Part shown: piece by piece, positions 1 to 8,137 of the stretch
How the letters are laid out: each line of letters opens with the position of its first letter
Position numbering within the stretch: position 1 is the first letter of the stretch
Assembly (NCBI RefSeq): GCF_018070045.1
Contig: NZ_JAGPYK010000001.1
Coordinates: forward strand, 496,001-560,000
Length of the DNA stretch: 64,000 bases
Origin: Micromonospora sp. U21
GTDB taxonomy: Bacteria > Actinomycetota > Actinomycetes > Mycobacteriales > Micromonosporaceae
Reading direction: 5' to 3'
Made by a program: the position numbers and the translations under genes
Notes under the pieces: model-generated
Databases searched by the model: none
The model's input: only the letters and a program-made list of their open reading frames with translations
What the model was told of the DNA's origin: nothing

Positions 1-419
1 GCGACCAGCCGGTGACGCTCCTGCCCGGAGAGCCGGGCCAGCATGTGCAGCAGCTCGATCTGCTCGGCGCCTCCGCCGCGCCGGGCGGCTGCGGTGAGCA
101 CCGCCTGGCGCAGCCGCAGCACGCGGATCTGCACCGCCAACGCCTCGGCGTGCGCGGCGGCCACCTCTGCCAACGGCACCTCGCGGTCCACCACCCGCCG
201 GATGGCGGCGAGGTCCACGCCGAGGTCGCGCAGCGTCCGGACCAGCTCCAGTCGGGCGACGGCGTCCGGGCCGTAGCGGCGGTAGCCGGCCGGGCTCCGG
301 TCGGTGGGTGGCACGATCCCCCGGTCCGCGTAGTACCGGATCGTCTTGACGCTCAGGCCGGTCCGGTGGGCCAGTTCCCCGATCGTGTAGCGCGTTTCGC
401 CGTTCATGCCCCTCACCAT
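1..419 (-). CDS. MerR family transcriptional regulator (3' end beyond window)
   Basis: The reverse strand from 419 encodes a protein starting MVRGMNGETRYTIGELAH. It shows the MerR winged-helix start: a helix-turn-helix with TGLSVKTIRYYADRGIV at about residues 20-35, then the wing residues GYRRY near 45. MerR proteins bind as dimers between the -10 and -35 boxes and respond to a ligand through the C-terminal half. That half starts here as a long helix and is cut by the window edge, so the effector cannot be guessed. The ATG at 419 is preferred over the one at 407 because GGGGAG lies five bases before it. It is followed in the upstream direction, on the same strand, by a hydrolase and an MFS gene, which it may regulate. 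Confidence 0.9.
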   Translation of the reverse strand, partial: MVRGMNGETRYTIGELAHRTGLSVKTIRYYADRGIVPPTDRSPAGYRRYGPDAVARLELVRTLRDLGVDLAAIRRVVDREVPLAEVAAAHAEALAVQIRVLRLRQAVLTAAARRGGGAEQIELLHMLARLSGQERHRLV

Positions 420-462
420 GCTGTCTCCCCCCGGTGGAGACTCAAGCGGCTGGTGCCGATGG

Positions 463-1302
463 TCAGCCGAGGAACGCCGCGAGCGTCGCGGTGAACCGGT
501 CGGCGTCGTCGAGCCACGGGTAGTGTCCCGCGCCTGGCTGCACGACCAGCTCGGCGCCGGGGATCAGCTCCGCGAGCTGGGCGACCAGGCCCGGCGGGGC
601 ACCGAGGTCCAGCTCACCGGCGAGCAGCAGCACGGGGTTGCGATGTGCGGCGAGCGCGGCGCGGGTGGCCGGCGGGTCGAAGGCGCCGTCGGCGCCGAAG
701 ACCCGGGCCGCCTCCTGGTTGCGCTGGTGGGACTCGGCCGCCTGGTGCGCCCGGGCCACCTCATCCCACCGGCCGTAGAAGAACGGCGCGATCTCCTGCC
801 AGGTGTCCTGGCTGGCCCGACCGGACACCATGGAGTCCAGTGCCGCTGCCGCCGCCGGGAACCACGGCTCGCCGGCCCGGACCCGGGTCACCTCCTGGCG
901 CAGCGTGGCGGTCGCCGCGAGTCCGACGGCCCGGGTGCTCGGGGTCACCAGCGCGAGACGGCCCACCCGCTCGGGGTGCCGGGTCGCGTACTGCAGCGCC
1001 ACGTTGGTGCCGGCGGAGTGGCCCAACAGGTCCAGCCGGTCGAGGCCCAGGTGCCGGCGCAGCGCCTCCACGTCGGCGACCAGCCGGTCGCAGCGGTAGG
1101 TGGAGACGTCCGCCGGCACGGCCGACCGGCCGGTGCCGCGCTGGTCGGGGACGACCAGCGTCCGGTAAGCGCCCAGACCGCCGAGGTCGCCGAGGTACGC
1201 CGAGTCGCGCATCGGGCCGCCGGGCAGGCAGACCAGCGGGGCGCCGCCGCCGAGTGTCCGGTAGGCCAGCGTGGTCCCGTCGGGCGCGGCGAAGGTGGTC
1301 AT
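463..1302 (-). CDS. alpha/beta hydrolase
   Basis: The protein of about 279 residues has the alpha/beta hydrolase fold order. An oxyanion-hole stretch LPGGP lies near residue 27, DQRGTGRS near 53, the nucleophile elbow GHSAG with Ser at about 96, and a C-terminal GAGHYPWLDD carrying the likely catalytic His. The DQRGTGRS motif is typical of proline-iminopeptidase-like members, but the substrate cannot be named. A TTG six bases upstream is possible, but the ATG at 1302 is better placed behind GAGAGGG (7-base spacer). It lies 12 bases after the MFS gene and 43 before the MerR gene on the same strand, so the three probably form one transcript. Confidence 0.9.
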   Translation of the reverse strand: MTTFAAPDGTTLAYRTLGGGAPLVCLPGGPMRDSAYLGDLGGLGAYRTLVVPDQRGTGRSAVPADVSTYRCDRLVADVEALRRHLGLDRLDLLGHSAGTNVALQYATRHPERVGRLALVTPSTRAVGLAATATLRQEVTRVRAGEPWFPAAAAALDSMVSGRASQDTWQEIAPFFYGRWDEVARAHQAAESHQRNQEAARVFGADGAFDPPATRAALAAHRNPVLLLAGELDLGAPPGLVAQLAELIPGAELVVQPGAGHYPWLDDADRFTATLAAFLG

Positions 1303-1314
1303 GAGCAAACCCTC

Positions 1315-2475
1315 TCAGCTTCCGCCGGCCCTGTGGGGGCCGTGCCCGGCGGCCTGGCCGATGGGCGGCATGTCCCGCATCCGGCGCAGCGGGGAGCAGA
1401 CCACGAACAGGCGCGCGGCCCAGGTGCCCAGCACGCACACCCAGAGGGCGCCACGCAGTCCCAGCGCGGTGCCGAGCGCGCCGCCGGTCAGCGCGCCGAG
1501 CGGGATCACCCCGAAACAGATCCAGAGGAACGCCGCGTTGACCCGACCGAGGATCGCCGGCGGGGTGATGCGCTGCCGATACGACATCGCCGCCACGTTG
1601 AACAGCACCGCGTTGGCCGAGGAGGCGGCCAGCCCGACCCCGTAGAGCAGCACTCCCCAGCCGGGCCGCGCCAGTGGCATGAGCAGGTAGAACGGGCCCG
1701 GCGCGGCCATCGCCACCCAGATCACCCGGGCCGAGCCGAGCCAGGCCGACAGTCGCGAGGCCAGCACTCTCACCACCAGCCCGCCGACCGCGCTGACCGA
1801 GAAGACCAGCCCCACCTGCACCGGGGTGGCGTCCAGCTCGCGGACCAGGAAGGTCACCTCGATCGAGGCGGACGCCATCACCCAGAAGTTCGACCAGGTG
1901 GTGCAGGCCAGGATGCTGACCAGGATCGGTTGCCGCCGGATGAACCCCAGCCTGTCGGTCAGCTCCACCGTCAGCGGCACACGGGGGGCCGGCTCGCGGC
2001 GTACCGGCGCCTCGCGGATCAGGATCAACGTCAGCGCGCTGACCAGGAAGGCGAGTCCGTTCGTGAGGAACGTCCGGGCGGCACCGACCAGCCCGATCAA
2101 CGCGCCGCTGACCGTCGGGCCGAGTAGTTCGGCGGCATCCTGGCTGATGGTGAGCTTGGCGTTGCCGTCCACCAGCAGGTCCGTCGGCACCAGCCGGGGC
2201 AGCAGGCTCTTGTACGCCACGGTGAACAGCACGGTGAGCACCCCACCGAGCCCGACCACCACGTACAGGAATGGCAGGGTGAGCTGGCCGACCAGGGCGG
2301 CTACCGGCAGTGACAGCATGAGCGCGGCCCGCCCAAGGTCACACGCGATCATCAGCCGTCGCTGGTCGAGCCGGTCGGCGACGATTTCGCGCCGCCGGTC
2401 GGGTCGCCGGGCCGCTCGGCGGGGCGGGTACGGTCCCAGGGCCGTCGGCGTCCCGGCGGCGGAACGGAGGTCCAC
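1315..2475 (-). CDS. MFS transporter lacking its N-terminal two helices (probable broken gene)
   Basis: The frame encodes several hydrophobic helices of a major facilitator drug-efflux-type protein. What should be loop 2-3 motif A, ADRLDQRR, appears at about residue 32 instead of near residue 70. Everything before it is Arg/Pro-rich, with no membrane segment, and an in-frame stop (TGA) lies just upstream of the GTG at 2475. Transmembrane helices 1 and 2 are therefore absent, and the sequence before motif A looks like the upstream region of the divergent asparaginase gene. I read this as a 5' deletion with a breakpoint near 2385-2400, so the product is probably inactive. The rest of the frame is open to the stop at 1315. 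Confidence 0.75.
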   Translation of the reverse strand: MDLRSAAGTPTALGPYPPRRAARRPDRRREIVADRLDQRRLMIACDLGRAALMLSLPVAALVGQLTLPFLYVVVGLGGVLTVLFTVAYKSLLPRLVPTDLLVDGNAKLTISQDAAELLGPTVSGALIGLVGAARTFLTNGLAFLVSALTLILIREAPVRREPAPRVPLTVELTDRLGFIRRQPILVSILACTTWSNFWVMASASIEVTFLVRELDATPVQVGLVFSVSAVGGLVVRVLASRLSAWLGSARVIWVAMAAPGPFYLLMPLARPGWGVLLYGVGLAASSANAVLFNVAAMSYRQRITPPAILGRVNAAFLWICFGVIPLGALTGGALGTALGLRGALWVCVLGTWAARLFVVCSPLRRMRDMPPIGQAAGHGPHRAGGS

Positions 2476-2477
2476 CC

Positions 2478-3467
2478 GTGTCCATCGCCCTGATCACCCT
2501 CGGCGGCACGATCGCGATGGGCGGCGTCGACGCCGGCCGCCCGGGCGTGGTCACCCGGCTCACCGGCGCGGACCTCACCGCCGCCGTGTCCGGCCTCGCC
2601 GAGCTGGGCGTACCCGTGGACGTGCGGGACACCCACGCGGTGCCCAGCGCCAACCTCACCGGCCGCCACCTGCTCGACGTGGTCGCGGAGGCGTCCCGGG
2701 CGGTGACCGGCGGCGCGACCGGCGTGGTGGTCACCCAGGGCACCGACACGGTGGAGGAGACGGCGTTCCTGGCCGATCTGGTCTGGCCGCACGCCGCCCC
2801 GCTGGTGTTCACCGGCGCGATGCGCAACCCCACCCTGGCCGGCGCGGACGGGCCGGCGAACCTGCTCGCGGCACTGCGCGTGGCCGCCGCGCCGGCCACC
2901 CGTGACCTGGGTGTGCTCGTCGCCGTCAACGACCAGGTGCACGCCGCCCGATGGCTGCGCAAGACACACAGCACCAGCACCGCCACCTTCGCCGCCCCCA
3001 ACGCCGGCCCGATCGGGCAGGTGATCGAGGGGGAGGTGCGGATGCTGACCCGGCCGCAGCGGCACGAGCCGCTGCCGCCGGTCGACCCGGACCGGCTCGA
3101 CGCGACCCAGGTGGCCCTGTACGTGGTGACGATGGACGACGACGGGCTGCTGCTGAACGGGCTCGCCGACACCCACCAGGGCCTGGTGGTCGCCGGCTTC
3201 GGGGTGGGGCACGTGCCCGCCGCACTGGCCCCGGTGCTCGGGGATCTCGCCGGCCGGATGCCGGTCGTGCTCACCTCCCGATCCGGGGCCGGATCGGTGC
3301 TGCGGCACACGTACGGGGCGATCGGCTCGGAGACCGACCTGCAACGGCGCGGGCTGCTCAACGGCGGGTTGCTCGACCCGTACAAGGCGCGGGTGCTGCT
3401 GCGCCTGCTGCTCGCCGCCGGTGCCGGCCGGGACGAGGTGACCGCCGCGCTGGCCCGGCACGGTTGA
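2478..3467 (+). CDS. asparaginase
   Basis: This 329-residue protein belongs to the bacterial L-asparaginase/glutaminase family, which hydrolyses asparagine to aspartate and ammonia. Both active-site threonine motifs are visible: LGGTIAMG with Thr at residue 11, and TQGTDTVEE with the Thr-Asp pair at about 89-90. Length is normal for the family (about 325-340). There is no signal peptide, so it is probably cytoplasmic. The GTG at 2478 follows GGAGG with a short spacer. Its 5' region abuts the truncated MFS gene on the other strand. Confidence 0.93.
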   Translation: MSIALITLGGTIAMGGVDAGRPGVVTRLTGADLTAAVSGLAELGVPVDVRDTHAVPSANLTGRHLLDVVAEASRAVTGGATGVVVTQGTDTVEETAFLADLVWPHAAPLVFTGAMRNPTLAGADGPANLLAALRVAAAPATRDLGVLVAVNDQVHAARWLRKTHSTSTATFAAPNAGPIGQVIEGEVRMLTRPQRHEPLPPVDPDRLDATQVALYVVTMDDDGLLLNGLADTHQGLVVAGFGVGHVPAALAPVLGDLAGRMPVVLTSRSGAGSVLRHTYGAIGSETDLQRRGLLNGGLLDPYKARVLLRLLLAAGAGRDEVTAALARHG

Positions 3468-3498
3468 GTCGGGCGCCGGCGCCACCCGACGCCGTCCC

Positions 3499-3504
3499 TA
3501 GACT
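3499..3504 (+). promoter_or_regulatory. candidate -10 box (TAGACT) of a leaderless transcript for the DUF5522 gene
   Basis: TAGACT matches the actinobacterial TAnnnT -10 pattern and is followed by six bases and then the GTG at 3511. Transcription would start at or next to the start codon. No convincing -35 box is visible. Confidence 0.4.
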
Positions 3505-3510
3505 GCTGCG

Positions 3511-3765
3511 GTGACCGGAGAGCGACGACCCCTGGCCGACCGGCCGCTCACCGAGCCGCACCCGTCCCGGCTGCCGCCCGAGCATCCCGACCGGTCCCGG
3601 ATTCTCGCCGCGCACACGGCCGCGCTGGCCGCCGGGGAGGCGGGCTACCTCGACCCGGCGACCGGGCTGTTCGTGCTCAGCGCCGGTTTCCTGGCCCGCC
3701 GGGGCACCTGCTGCGGACGCGGCTGCCGGCACTGCCCGTACGTGGATGACCCGCCGGTCGGATGA
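3511..3765 (+). CDS. DUF5522 family small cysteine-rich protein
   Basis: An 84-residue protein with a C-terminal motif GTCCGRGCRHCPY (residues about 66-78), in which four cysteines and a histidine are closely spaced. This is the hallmark of the DUF5522 family, whose function is unknown; metal binding is likely. The GTG start lies only six bases after a TAGACT box, so the message is probably leaderless. It ends at 3765, 122 bases before the chosen start of the downstream lipoprotein gene. Confidence 0.85.
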   Translation: MTGERRPLADRPLTEPHPSRLPPEHPDRSRILAAHTAALAAGEAGYLDPATGLFVLSAGFLARRGTCCGRGCRHCPYVDDPPVG

Positions 3766-3887
3766 GCGCCGGCCAGGTCGGGGCGTACCCGCCGAACGAG
3801 GGCTTCCGCCGGGCCCGGACACCCCGTACGGTGTCCGACGGACATCTGGCGGGCACCTTCCGCCGTCGGTCGGCGAGAGGGTGGAGC

Positions 3888-4436
3888 GTGCGCGGGCGGA
3901 TCGTGGTCGCCGGGCTGGCGGGGCTGCTGGTGAGCGGCTGCGCCGCCGAGGCCGAGCCGGTGGCGGTGCCGCCGCCGGCGCCGATCGCGGTGGACGTGCC
4001 AGCGGCGTCGTCGGGCGGTGCCTGCCGCCTGCTGGACTTCACCGTCATCGAGCAACTGGTCAAGGTGCGCTTCGACGTCGCGGCCGCCAGCGAACGGGGC
4101 GACACGTACACCTGCGTCGTCCGGACCGAGCACGCGACGCTGCCGGAGCTGACGCTCAGCGTGACCGACATCAAAATCGACAAGGCCACCTTCGGCGCGG
4201 ATGTGGTGCCCGACAAGACGGCGAAGGTCACCGCGCTGGGTCAGCAGGCGTACCGGCGGACCGTCGCCGCGGCGAGCGGGCACGGGCCGGTCGCCGAGGT
4301 GGGGTGGCTGGCCACCGAGGGGCGGTTGGCCACGCTGAGCTGGACGGCGGCGCGCGGCGCCGAGCGTTCGGCGGTCGAGAAGATGACCGGCAACCTGGTC
4401 GCACTGGCCAAGAAGGTGGACACCCGGGCGCTGTGA
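3888..4436 (+). CDS. putative secreted lipoprotein
   Basis: The start is set at GTG 3888 because it follows GAGAGG by seven bases and gives a clean lipoprotein signal: RGR, a hydrophobic stretch, then the lipobox LLVSGC with Cys near residue 18. An in-frame ATG at 3762 overlaps the previous gene but would put 42 charged residues before the signal. The mature part is about 165 residues. It has a Pro/Ala-rich linker, then a domain with two cysteines (GGACRLLDF and YTCVVRTE) that recalls DUF3558-like lipoproteins. Function is unknown; the location would be the outer face of the membrane. Confidence 0.75.
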   Translation: MRGRIVVAGLAGLLVSGCAAEAEPVAVPPPAPIAVDVPAASSGGACRLLDFTVIEQLVKVRFDVAAASERGDTYTCVVRTEHATLPELTLSVTDIKIDKATFGADVVPDKTAKVTALGQQAYRRTVAAASGHGPVAEVGWLATEGRLATLSWTAARGAERSAVEKMTGNLVALAKKVDTRAL

Positions 4437-4469
4437 CGCTGGGGCCCAGCCCTCCTGGCCGGCGGTCGG

Positions 4470-5165
4470 TCAGCTGGCGGCGACGAAGACCCGGGAGGCG
4501 ACCTCGCGCGGCAGCCGGACGCGGTCACCGGAGCGGTCGATCGACACGCCGTCGCGTTCCTGGGCCACGGTCACCGTGGCGCCCGGGTCGACACCGGCGG
4601 CGTGCAGCTGGCGCAGCACGTCGGCGTTGGTCTGCACGCTCTCGCAGATCCGGCGCACCACGACCGGCCCGGAGAGGCCGGGGAAGGCCAAATTGCGCTC
4701 ACTCTCGCCGGCTTCGGCGGTCTCCGGCTCCGGCGAGCCCAGCGCCTCGAGCCCGGGGATCGGGTTGCCGTACGGCGAGCGGGTCGGCCGCTTGAGCAGG
4801 TCGTACACCCGCTTTTCCACGGCGTCGCTCATCACGTGCTCCCAGCGGCAGGCCTCATCGTGGGCCTCCTCGTAGGGCATCCCGATCACGTTGACCAGCA
4901 GCAGCTCGGCGAGGCGGTGCTTGCGCATCACGGACACGGCGCTGCCGCGGCCCTGCGCGGTGAGCATCAGGTGCCGGTCGCCCTCGACGGTGAGCAGCCC
5001 GTCACGCTCCATCCGGGCGACGGTCTGGCTCACGGTGGGACCGCTCTGCTTCAGGCGCTCGGCGATCCGGGCGCGCAGCGGCGGCACACCCTCCTCCTCC
5101 AACTCGAGGATGGTGCGCAGGTACATTTCGGTCGTGTCGACCAGCGAGTGAGCGTTTATCTTCAT
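4470..5165 (-). CDS. DtxR/IdeR-type metal-dependent transcriptional regulator
   Basis: The N-terminus HSLVDTTEMYLRTILELEEEGV and the recognition helix SGPTVSQTVARMERDGLL closely match IdeR/DtxR. These proteins repress iron uptake and storage genes when loaded with Fe(II). The metal-site region HRLAELLLVNVIGM, EEAHDEACRWEHVMS with its Cys, Glu and His ligands is present at about residues 80-115. It is followed by an SH3-like C-terminal domain, giving the usual length of about 230. Start: adjacent GTG (5168) and ATG (5165) are both possible. The serine recombinase gene begins 85 bases away in the opposite direction. MntR-like manganese sensing is an alternative, but the long C-terminal domain favours IdeR. 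Confidence 0.92.
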   Translation of the reverse strand: MKINAHSLVDTTEMYLRTILELEEEGVPPLRARIAERLKQSGPTVSQTVARMERDGLLTVEGDRHLMLTAQGRGSAVSVMRKHRLAELLLVNVIGMPYEEAHDEACRWEHVMSDAVEKRVYDLLKRPTRSPYGNPIPGLEALGSPEPETAEAGESERNLAFPGLSGPVVVRRICESVQTNADVLRQLHAAGVDPGATVTVAQERDGVSIDRSGDRVRLPREVASRVFVAAS

Positions 5166-5250
5166 CACCTGTCAGCGAGGACCGTACCGGAGGCTCAAGT
5201 GTCTCACGAGCAAGCGCTCACCTGCCACCTCGACACCAGCGGGGGCCACC

Positions 5251-6702
5251 GTGGGTGAGCCCGTACCGCTGAGGTGCGCCATCTACTGCCGGATCTCCCA
5301 GGACCGGGAGAGCGAGGAGAAGGGCGTCACCCGCCAGGAGGAGGACTGCCGGGAGCTGGCCGCCCAGCATGGCTGGGAGGTCGTCCGGGTCTACGTCGAC
5401 AACGACATCTCCGCCTCGACCCGCAGCAAGAAGACCCGGCCGGACTACGACGCCATGATCGCCTCCGTCAGAGCCGGGGCCATCGACGTGATCGTGTCCT
5501 ACTCCAACGGGCGGCTCACCCGCCGGCCGATGGAGCTGGAAGACGTCATCAAGGTCCACGAGCAGAACGGCGTCCTGATCCACACCGTCAAGAGCGGCAA
5601 CGACGATCTATCGACCGCCGATGGCCGGATGGTTGCCCGGATCAAGGCCGCGGTTGATGCGGGGGAGGTGGAGCGCACCGCGGAGCGTGTGGCTCGCGCC
5701 GCGAGGCAGCGCCGAGAGGAGGGCCGTCTGCACGGTGGCGCCAGAACGTTCGGCTACGTCCACGGCTCCCCGCTCGGGTACTGCCAGGAGATCGACCCGC
5801 TCGCCGCCAAGGCCATCCGGGAGGGCATGGAGCGACTGTTCCTCACCGGGAAGGTGTCCGAGGTTCGGAAGCTCTGGCAGCGCCTGGGAGTCCTGACCCC
5901 GATGGGCAAGGCATGGCAGAACGACGGCAACGTAGCGCGGACCCTTCGCAACCCCCGGATTGCCGGCCTGGTAGCCCACGAAGGGAAGGTGGTCGGGGAG
6001 GGCAACTGGCCCGCCATCATCACCCGAGCCGAACACGAGGCCATCCTGGAAGCCCTCGGCAGCCGGGGCGCCAAGAAGACGGGCGGTCCCCCGAGGGCGC
6101 GCAAGTACCTGCTTCCGGGCTTCGTGTACTGCGTCTGCGGCACCCCGATGTCCGCCCAGGTCTACAACGCCCCCGAGGGAAAGACTGGCAGCTTCAACCG
6201 CTACGTCTGCATCTCCCAGCGGGGCGGGTGCGGCCAGTGCTCCCGCCAGCGCCCCTGGCTGGAGGGCGTGGTTCAGGAGTGGGTGGCCGGCGCCATCGAG
6301 GGCAAGGTCAGTGCCCCCGAGGGTGAGGTCGACGACCCCAACCCGGCCATCGAGGCTGAGATCCGGGAGATTGAGGCCGAGATCAAGCGGGTGCAGGGCG
6401 GGCTGGCCAAGGGCATCTACACCGACGACGAGGCACTGGAAGAGATCATCCCCAGGCGGGAGCAGATCCAGGTGTTGCGCGCCAAGCAGGGGGAGCTGGC
6501 TAAGGAAGCCGCGGTGGTCCCGATCGACAGGGACCAGGAACTAGAAGACTGGCTTGACGATGATCCGGAGAGCTTGCACAGGCGCAGGGAGATCCTGGGC
6601 CGCTACGTAAAGCGGATCATCGTCAAGCCAGTCGGCAAGGGCGGCAGCAACGGTTGGGACGGGCCGCCGATCGACTCTGTAGTTATCGTGCCTCGCAGCT
6701 GA
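5251..6702 (+). CDS. large serine recombinase (integrase/resolvase family)
   Basis: This 483-residue site-specific recombinase has the full large-serine layout. The catalytic domain starts with CAIYCRISQD (nucleophile Ser near residue 16) and includes the arginine-rich YSNGRLTRRP. The recombinase domain follows (residues about 170-260), with a zinc ribbon carrying YCVCGTPM and later Cys pairs (290-330), a coiled-coil stretch at about 370-425, and a short C-terminal tail. Such enzymes integrate and excise phages or conjugative elements through attP/attB crossover. No phage or transfer genes are next to it, so it is either a stripped remnant or an unusually small element. Start is GTG after GGGGG. 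The reading frame is intact. Confidence 0.93.
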   Translation: MGEPVPLRCAIYCRISQDRESEEKGVTRQEEDCRELAAQHGWEVVRVYVDNDISASTRSKKTRPDYDAMIASVRAGAIDVIVSYSNGRLTRRPMELEDVIKVHEQNGVLIHTVKSGNDDLSTADGRMVARIKAAVDAGEVERTAERVARAARQRREEGRLHGGARTFGYVHGSPLGYCQEIDPLAAKAIREGMERLFLTGKVSEVRKLWQRLGVLTPMGKAWQNDGNVARTLRNPRIAGLVAHEGKVVGEGNWPAIITRAEHEAILEALGSRGAKKTGGPPRARKYLLPGFVYCVCGTPMSAQVYNAPEGKTGSFNRYVCISQRGGCGQCSRQRPWLEGVVQEWVAGAIEGKVSAPEGEVDDPNPAIEAEIREIEAEIKRVQGGLAKGIYTDDEALEEIIPRREQIQVLRAKQGELAKEAAVVPIDRDQELEDWLDDDPESLHRRREILGRYVKRIIVKPVGKGGSNGWDGPPIDSVVIVPRS

Positions 6703-6837
6703 GCCGGTCCTTCCGGATGGCAGTAACCTCGGCGTCTCGCTGAGGAGCAGGATGTTGCCGGAACACTCCCGACCAAGATGGCGGAAGTGGGTCCGACGCC
6801 TTCGGGGATCGGGCGGCTGCTCACCGGGCCACCGCGG

Positions 6838-7013
6838 TCAGGCCTGGAGGACGACGTTGCCGACGAGTAGGCCGGCGGCGAACGGAAGCAGGCGGTTGGC
6901 CTTGTCCAGCTCGCCCCCCGGGCGACCTTGAGGTAGTGGTGAGCTCGCCGGCCGTGGTAGGCGGACAGCCGGCCGCGCCAGGGAACGTCCGCGTCACCAG
7001 CTAACCGAACAGC
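6838..7013 (-). pseudogene. decayed coding remnant with a frameshift in a G run
   Basis: Reading the reverse strand gives about 30 sensible residues (LAGDADVPWRGRLSAYHG, then RRAHHYLKVARG). If one G is added in the run at about 6914-6919, the frame continues through GGELDKANRLLPFAAGLLVG to a stop at 6838-6840. Without the added base the frame turns into unlikely Trp/Thr/Ser-rich sequence. This looks like the 3' end of a once-real gene that has lost a base and its start. I do not recognise the family. Confidence 0.4.
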
Positions 7014-7021
7014 ACGAAGAT

Positions 7022-7056
7022 GGCCCGGCTCCCCGTGTTGAAGGGTCGGGCCTTTT
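7022..7056 (+). terminator. candidate intrinsic terminator
   Basis: GGCCCG (7022-7027) pairs with CGGGCC (7047-7052) across a 19-base loop that has a small CCC/GGG pairing inside, followed directly by TTTT. It could end transcription coming from the recombinase. Confidence 0.45.
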
Positions 7057-7076
7057 ACTCTTGTTCATTTTTGAAC

Positions 7077-7205
7077 TCAGGCTGCGATGTCGATCGGGGT
7101 CCAGTCGAAGTGGCCTCGGCCGTTGTGGATGTAGACCGCCTCGCGTAGGCGACGCGCCGGGAGAGCCGCGGCTCGTACCAGCCCTCGTCCTTGGGAGCCG
7201 ACGAC
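7077..7205 (-). pseudogene. possible C-terminal gene fragment
   Basis: The reverse strand ends in the plausible C-terminus REAVYIHNGRGHFDWTPIDI followed by Ala-Ala and TGA at 7077-7079. The sequence upstream in the same frame loses protein character within about 25 codons, and the neighbouring frame (DEGWYEPRLSRR) looks better there. It may be a frameshifted tail of a lost gene beside the recombinase. The family is not recognised. Confidence 0.25.
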
Positions 7206-7228
7206 CGGGATGGTGTTGGATAGTCGCC

Positions 7229-8089
7229 ATGTCCGGTAATCAGGAGCCGCTGGTCGAGGTCGAGCGGCTCGCCGCCGAGCTCGACCGCGCTGATCCGCCC
7301 ACCCTGCTCGACGTCCGCTGGCGCCTCACCGGCCCGCCCGGACGCGACGACTACCTGGCCGGTCACCTGCCCGGCGCGGTCTTCGTCGACCTGGACACCG
7401 CGCTCTGCGGGCCGCCCGGCGCCGGCGGCCGGCATCCGCTGCCCGACCCGGCCGCGTTGCAGGCCGCGTTGCGGGCCGCCGGCGTCCGGGCCGGTCACCC
7501 GGTGGTGGTGTACGACGGCGGCGACGGGCTGGCCGCCGCCCGGGCCTGGTGGACGCTGCGCTGGGCCGGGCACCGCCCCGTCCGTCTGCTGCACGGTGGC
7601 TACCCGGCGTGGGTCGCCGCCGGTCGACCCGTCTCCGCCGCGGCGCCCACCCCGGCCCCCGGCGACGTCGAGGTGCGTCTCGGCGACCTTCCGGTGCTCG
7701 ACGCCGGGCAGGCCGCCGCGCTGGCGGCGGCGGACGACGCCGTGCTGCTCGACGTGCGGGCCGCGCCCCGTTACCGGGGTGAGGTCGAGCCGATCGATCC
7801 GGTCGCCGGCCACGTCCCGGGCGCGGCGAACCTGCCCGCCGGAGAGTACGTCGGCCCGGACGGGCGCTTCCCGGCCGCCGACGTGCTGCGTGAACGGTTC
7901 GCCGCGGCCGGGGTGACCGGGGCGCGGTCGGTGGGGGCGTACTGCGGCTCCGGCGTTACCGCCGCGCAGGCCGTGCTCGCACTGCACCTGGCGGGTCGAA
8001 CGGACGCGGCGCTCTACGTCGGATCGTGGAGCAACTGGGTGGCCGACCCCACCCGGGCGGTCGCCTCCGGGCCGACATCTGGCCGCTGA
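7229..8089 (+). CDS. sulfurtransferase with two rhodanese domains
   Basis: The protein of about 286 residues carries two rhodanese modules in tandem. The N-terminal one (about 20-130) has the structural motif DYLAGHLPGAVFVDLD but no active-site cysteine. The C-terminal one (about 145-275) has VLLDVRAAPRYRGE and the active-site loop CGSGVTA with Cys at residue 239. This is the thiosulfate or 3-mercaptopyruvate sulfurtransferase arrangement, moving sulfane sulfur to cyanide or thiols in the cytoplasm. The loop CGSGVT is nearer to the mercaptopyruvate type (CGxGxT). The ATG at 7229 is chosen because the rhodanese fold starts soon after; longer in-frame extensions run into the decayed region. Confidence 0.92.
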   Translation: MSGNQEPLVEVERLAAELDRADPPTLLDVRWRLTGPPGRDDYLAGHLPGAVFVDLDTALCGPPGAGGRHPLPDPAALQAALRAAGVRAGHPVVVYDGGDGLAAARAWWTLRWAGHRPVRLLHGGYPAWVAAGRPVSAAAPTPAPGDVEVRLGDLPVLDAGQAAALAAADDAVLLDVRAAPRYRGEVEPIDPVAGHVPGAANLPAGEYVGPDGRFPAADVLRERFAAAGVTGARSVGAYCGSGVTAAQAVLALHLAGRTDAALYVGSWSNWVADPTRAVASGPTSGR

Positions 8090-8137
8090 GCAGCGCGTGT
8101 GGTGGGCCGGCGACGGTCCTCGTGCGACGATGGGCTC

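Noticed and set aside
3762..3887. Upstream ATG start for the lipoprotein gene
   Set aside because: It overlaps the previous gene in a typical way, but would put 42 polar residues before the signal peptide.
5170..5250. Iron box for the IdeR-like regulator
   Set aside because: The TTAGGTTAGGCTAACC-type palindrome is not present in the upstream region.
6703..7228. tRNA gene as integration site of the serine recombinase
   Set aside because: No cloverleaf arms or CCA end were found; large serine enzymes also seldom use tRNA genes.
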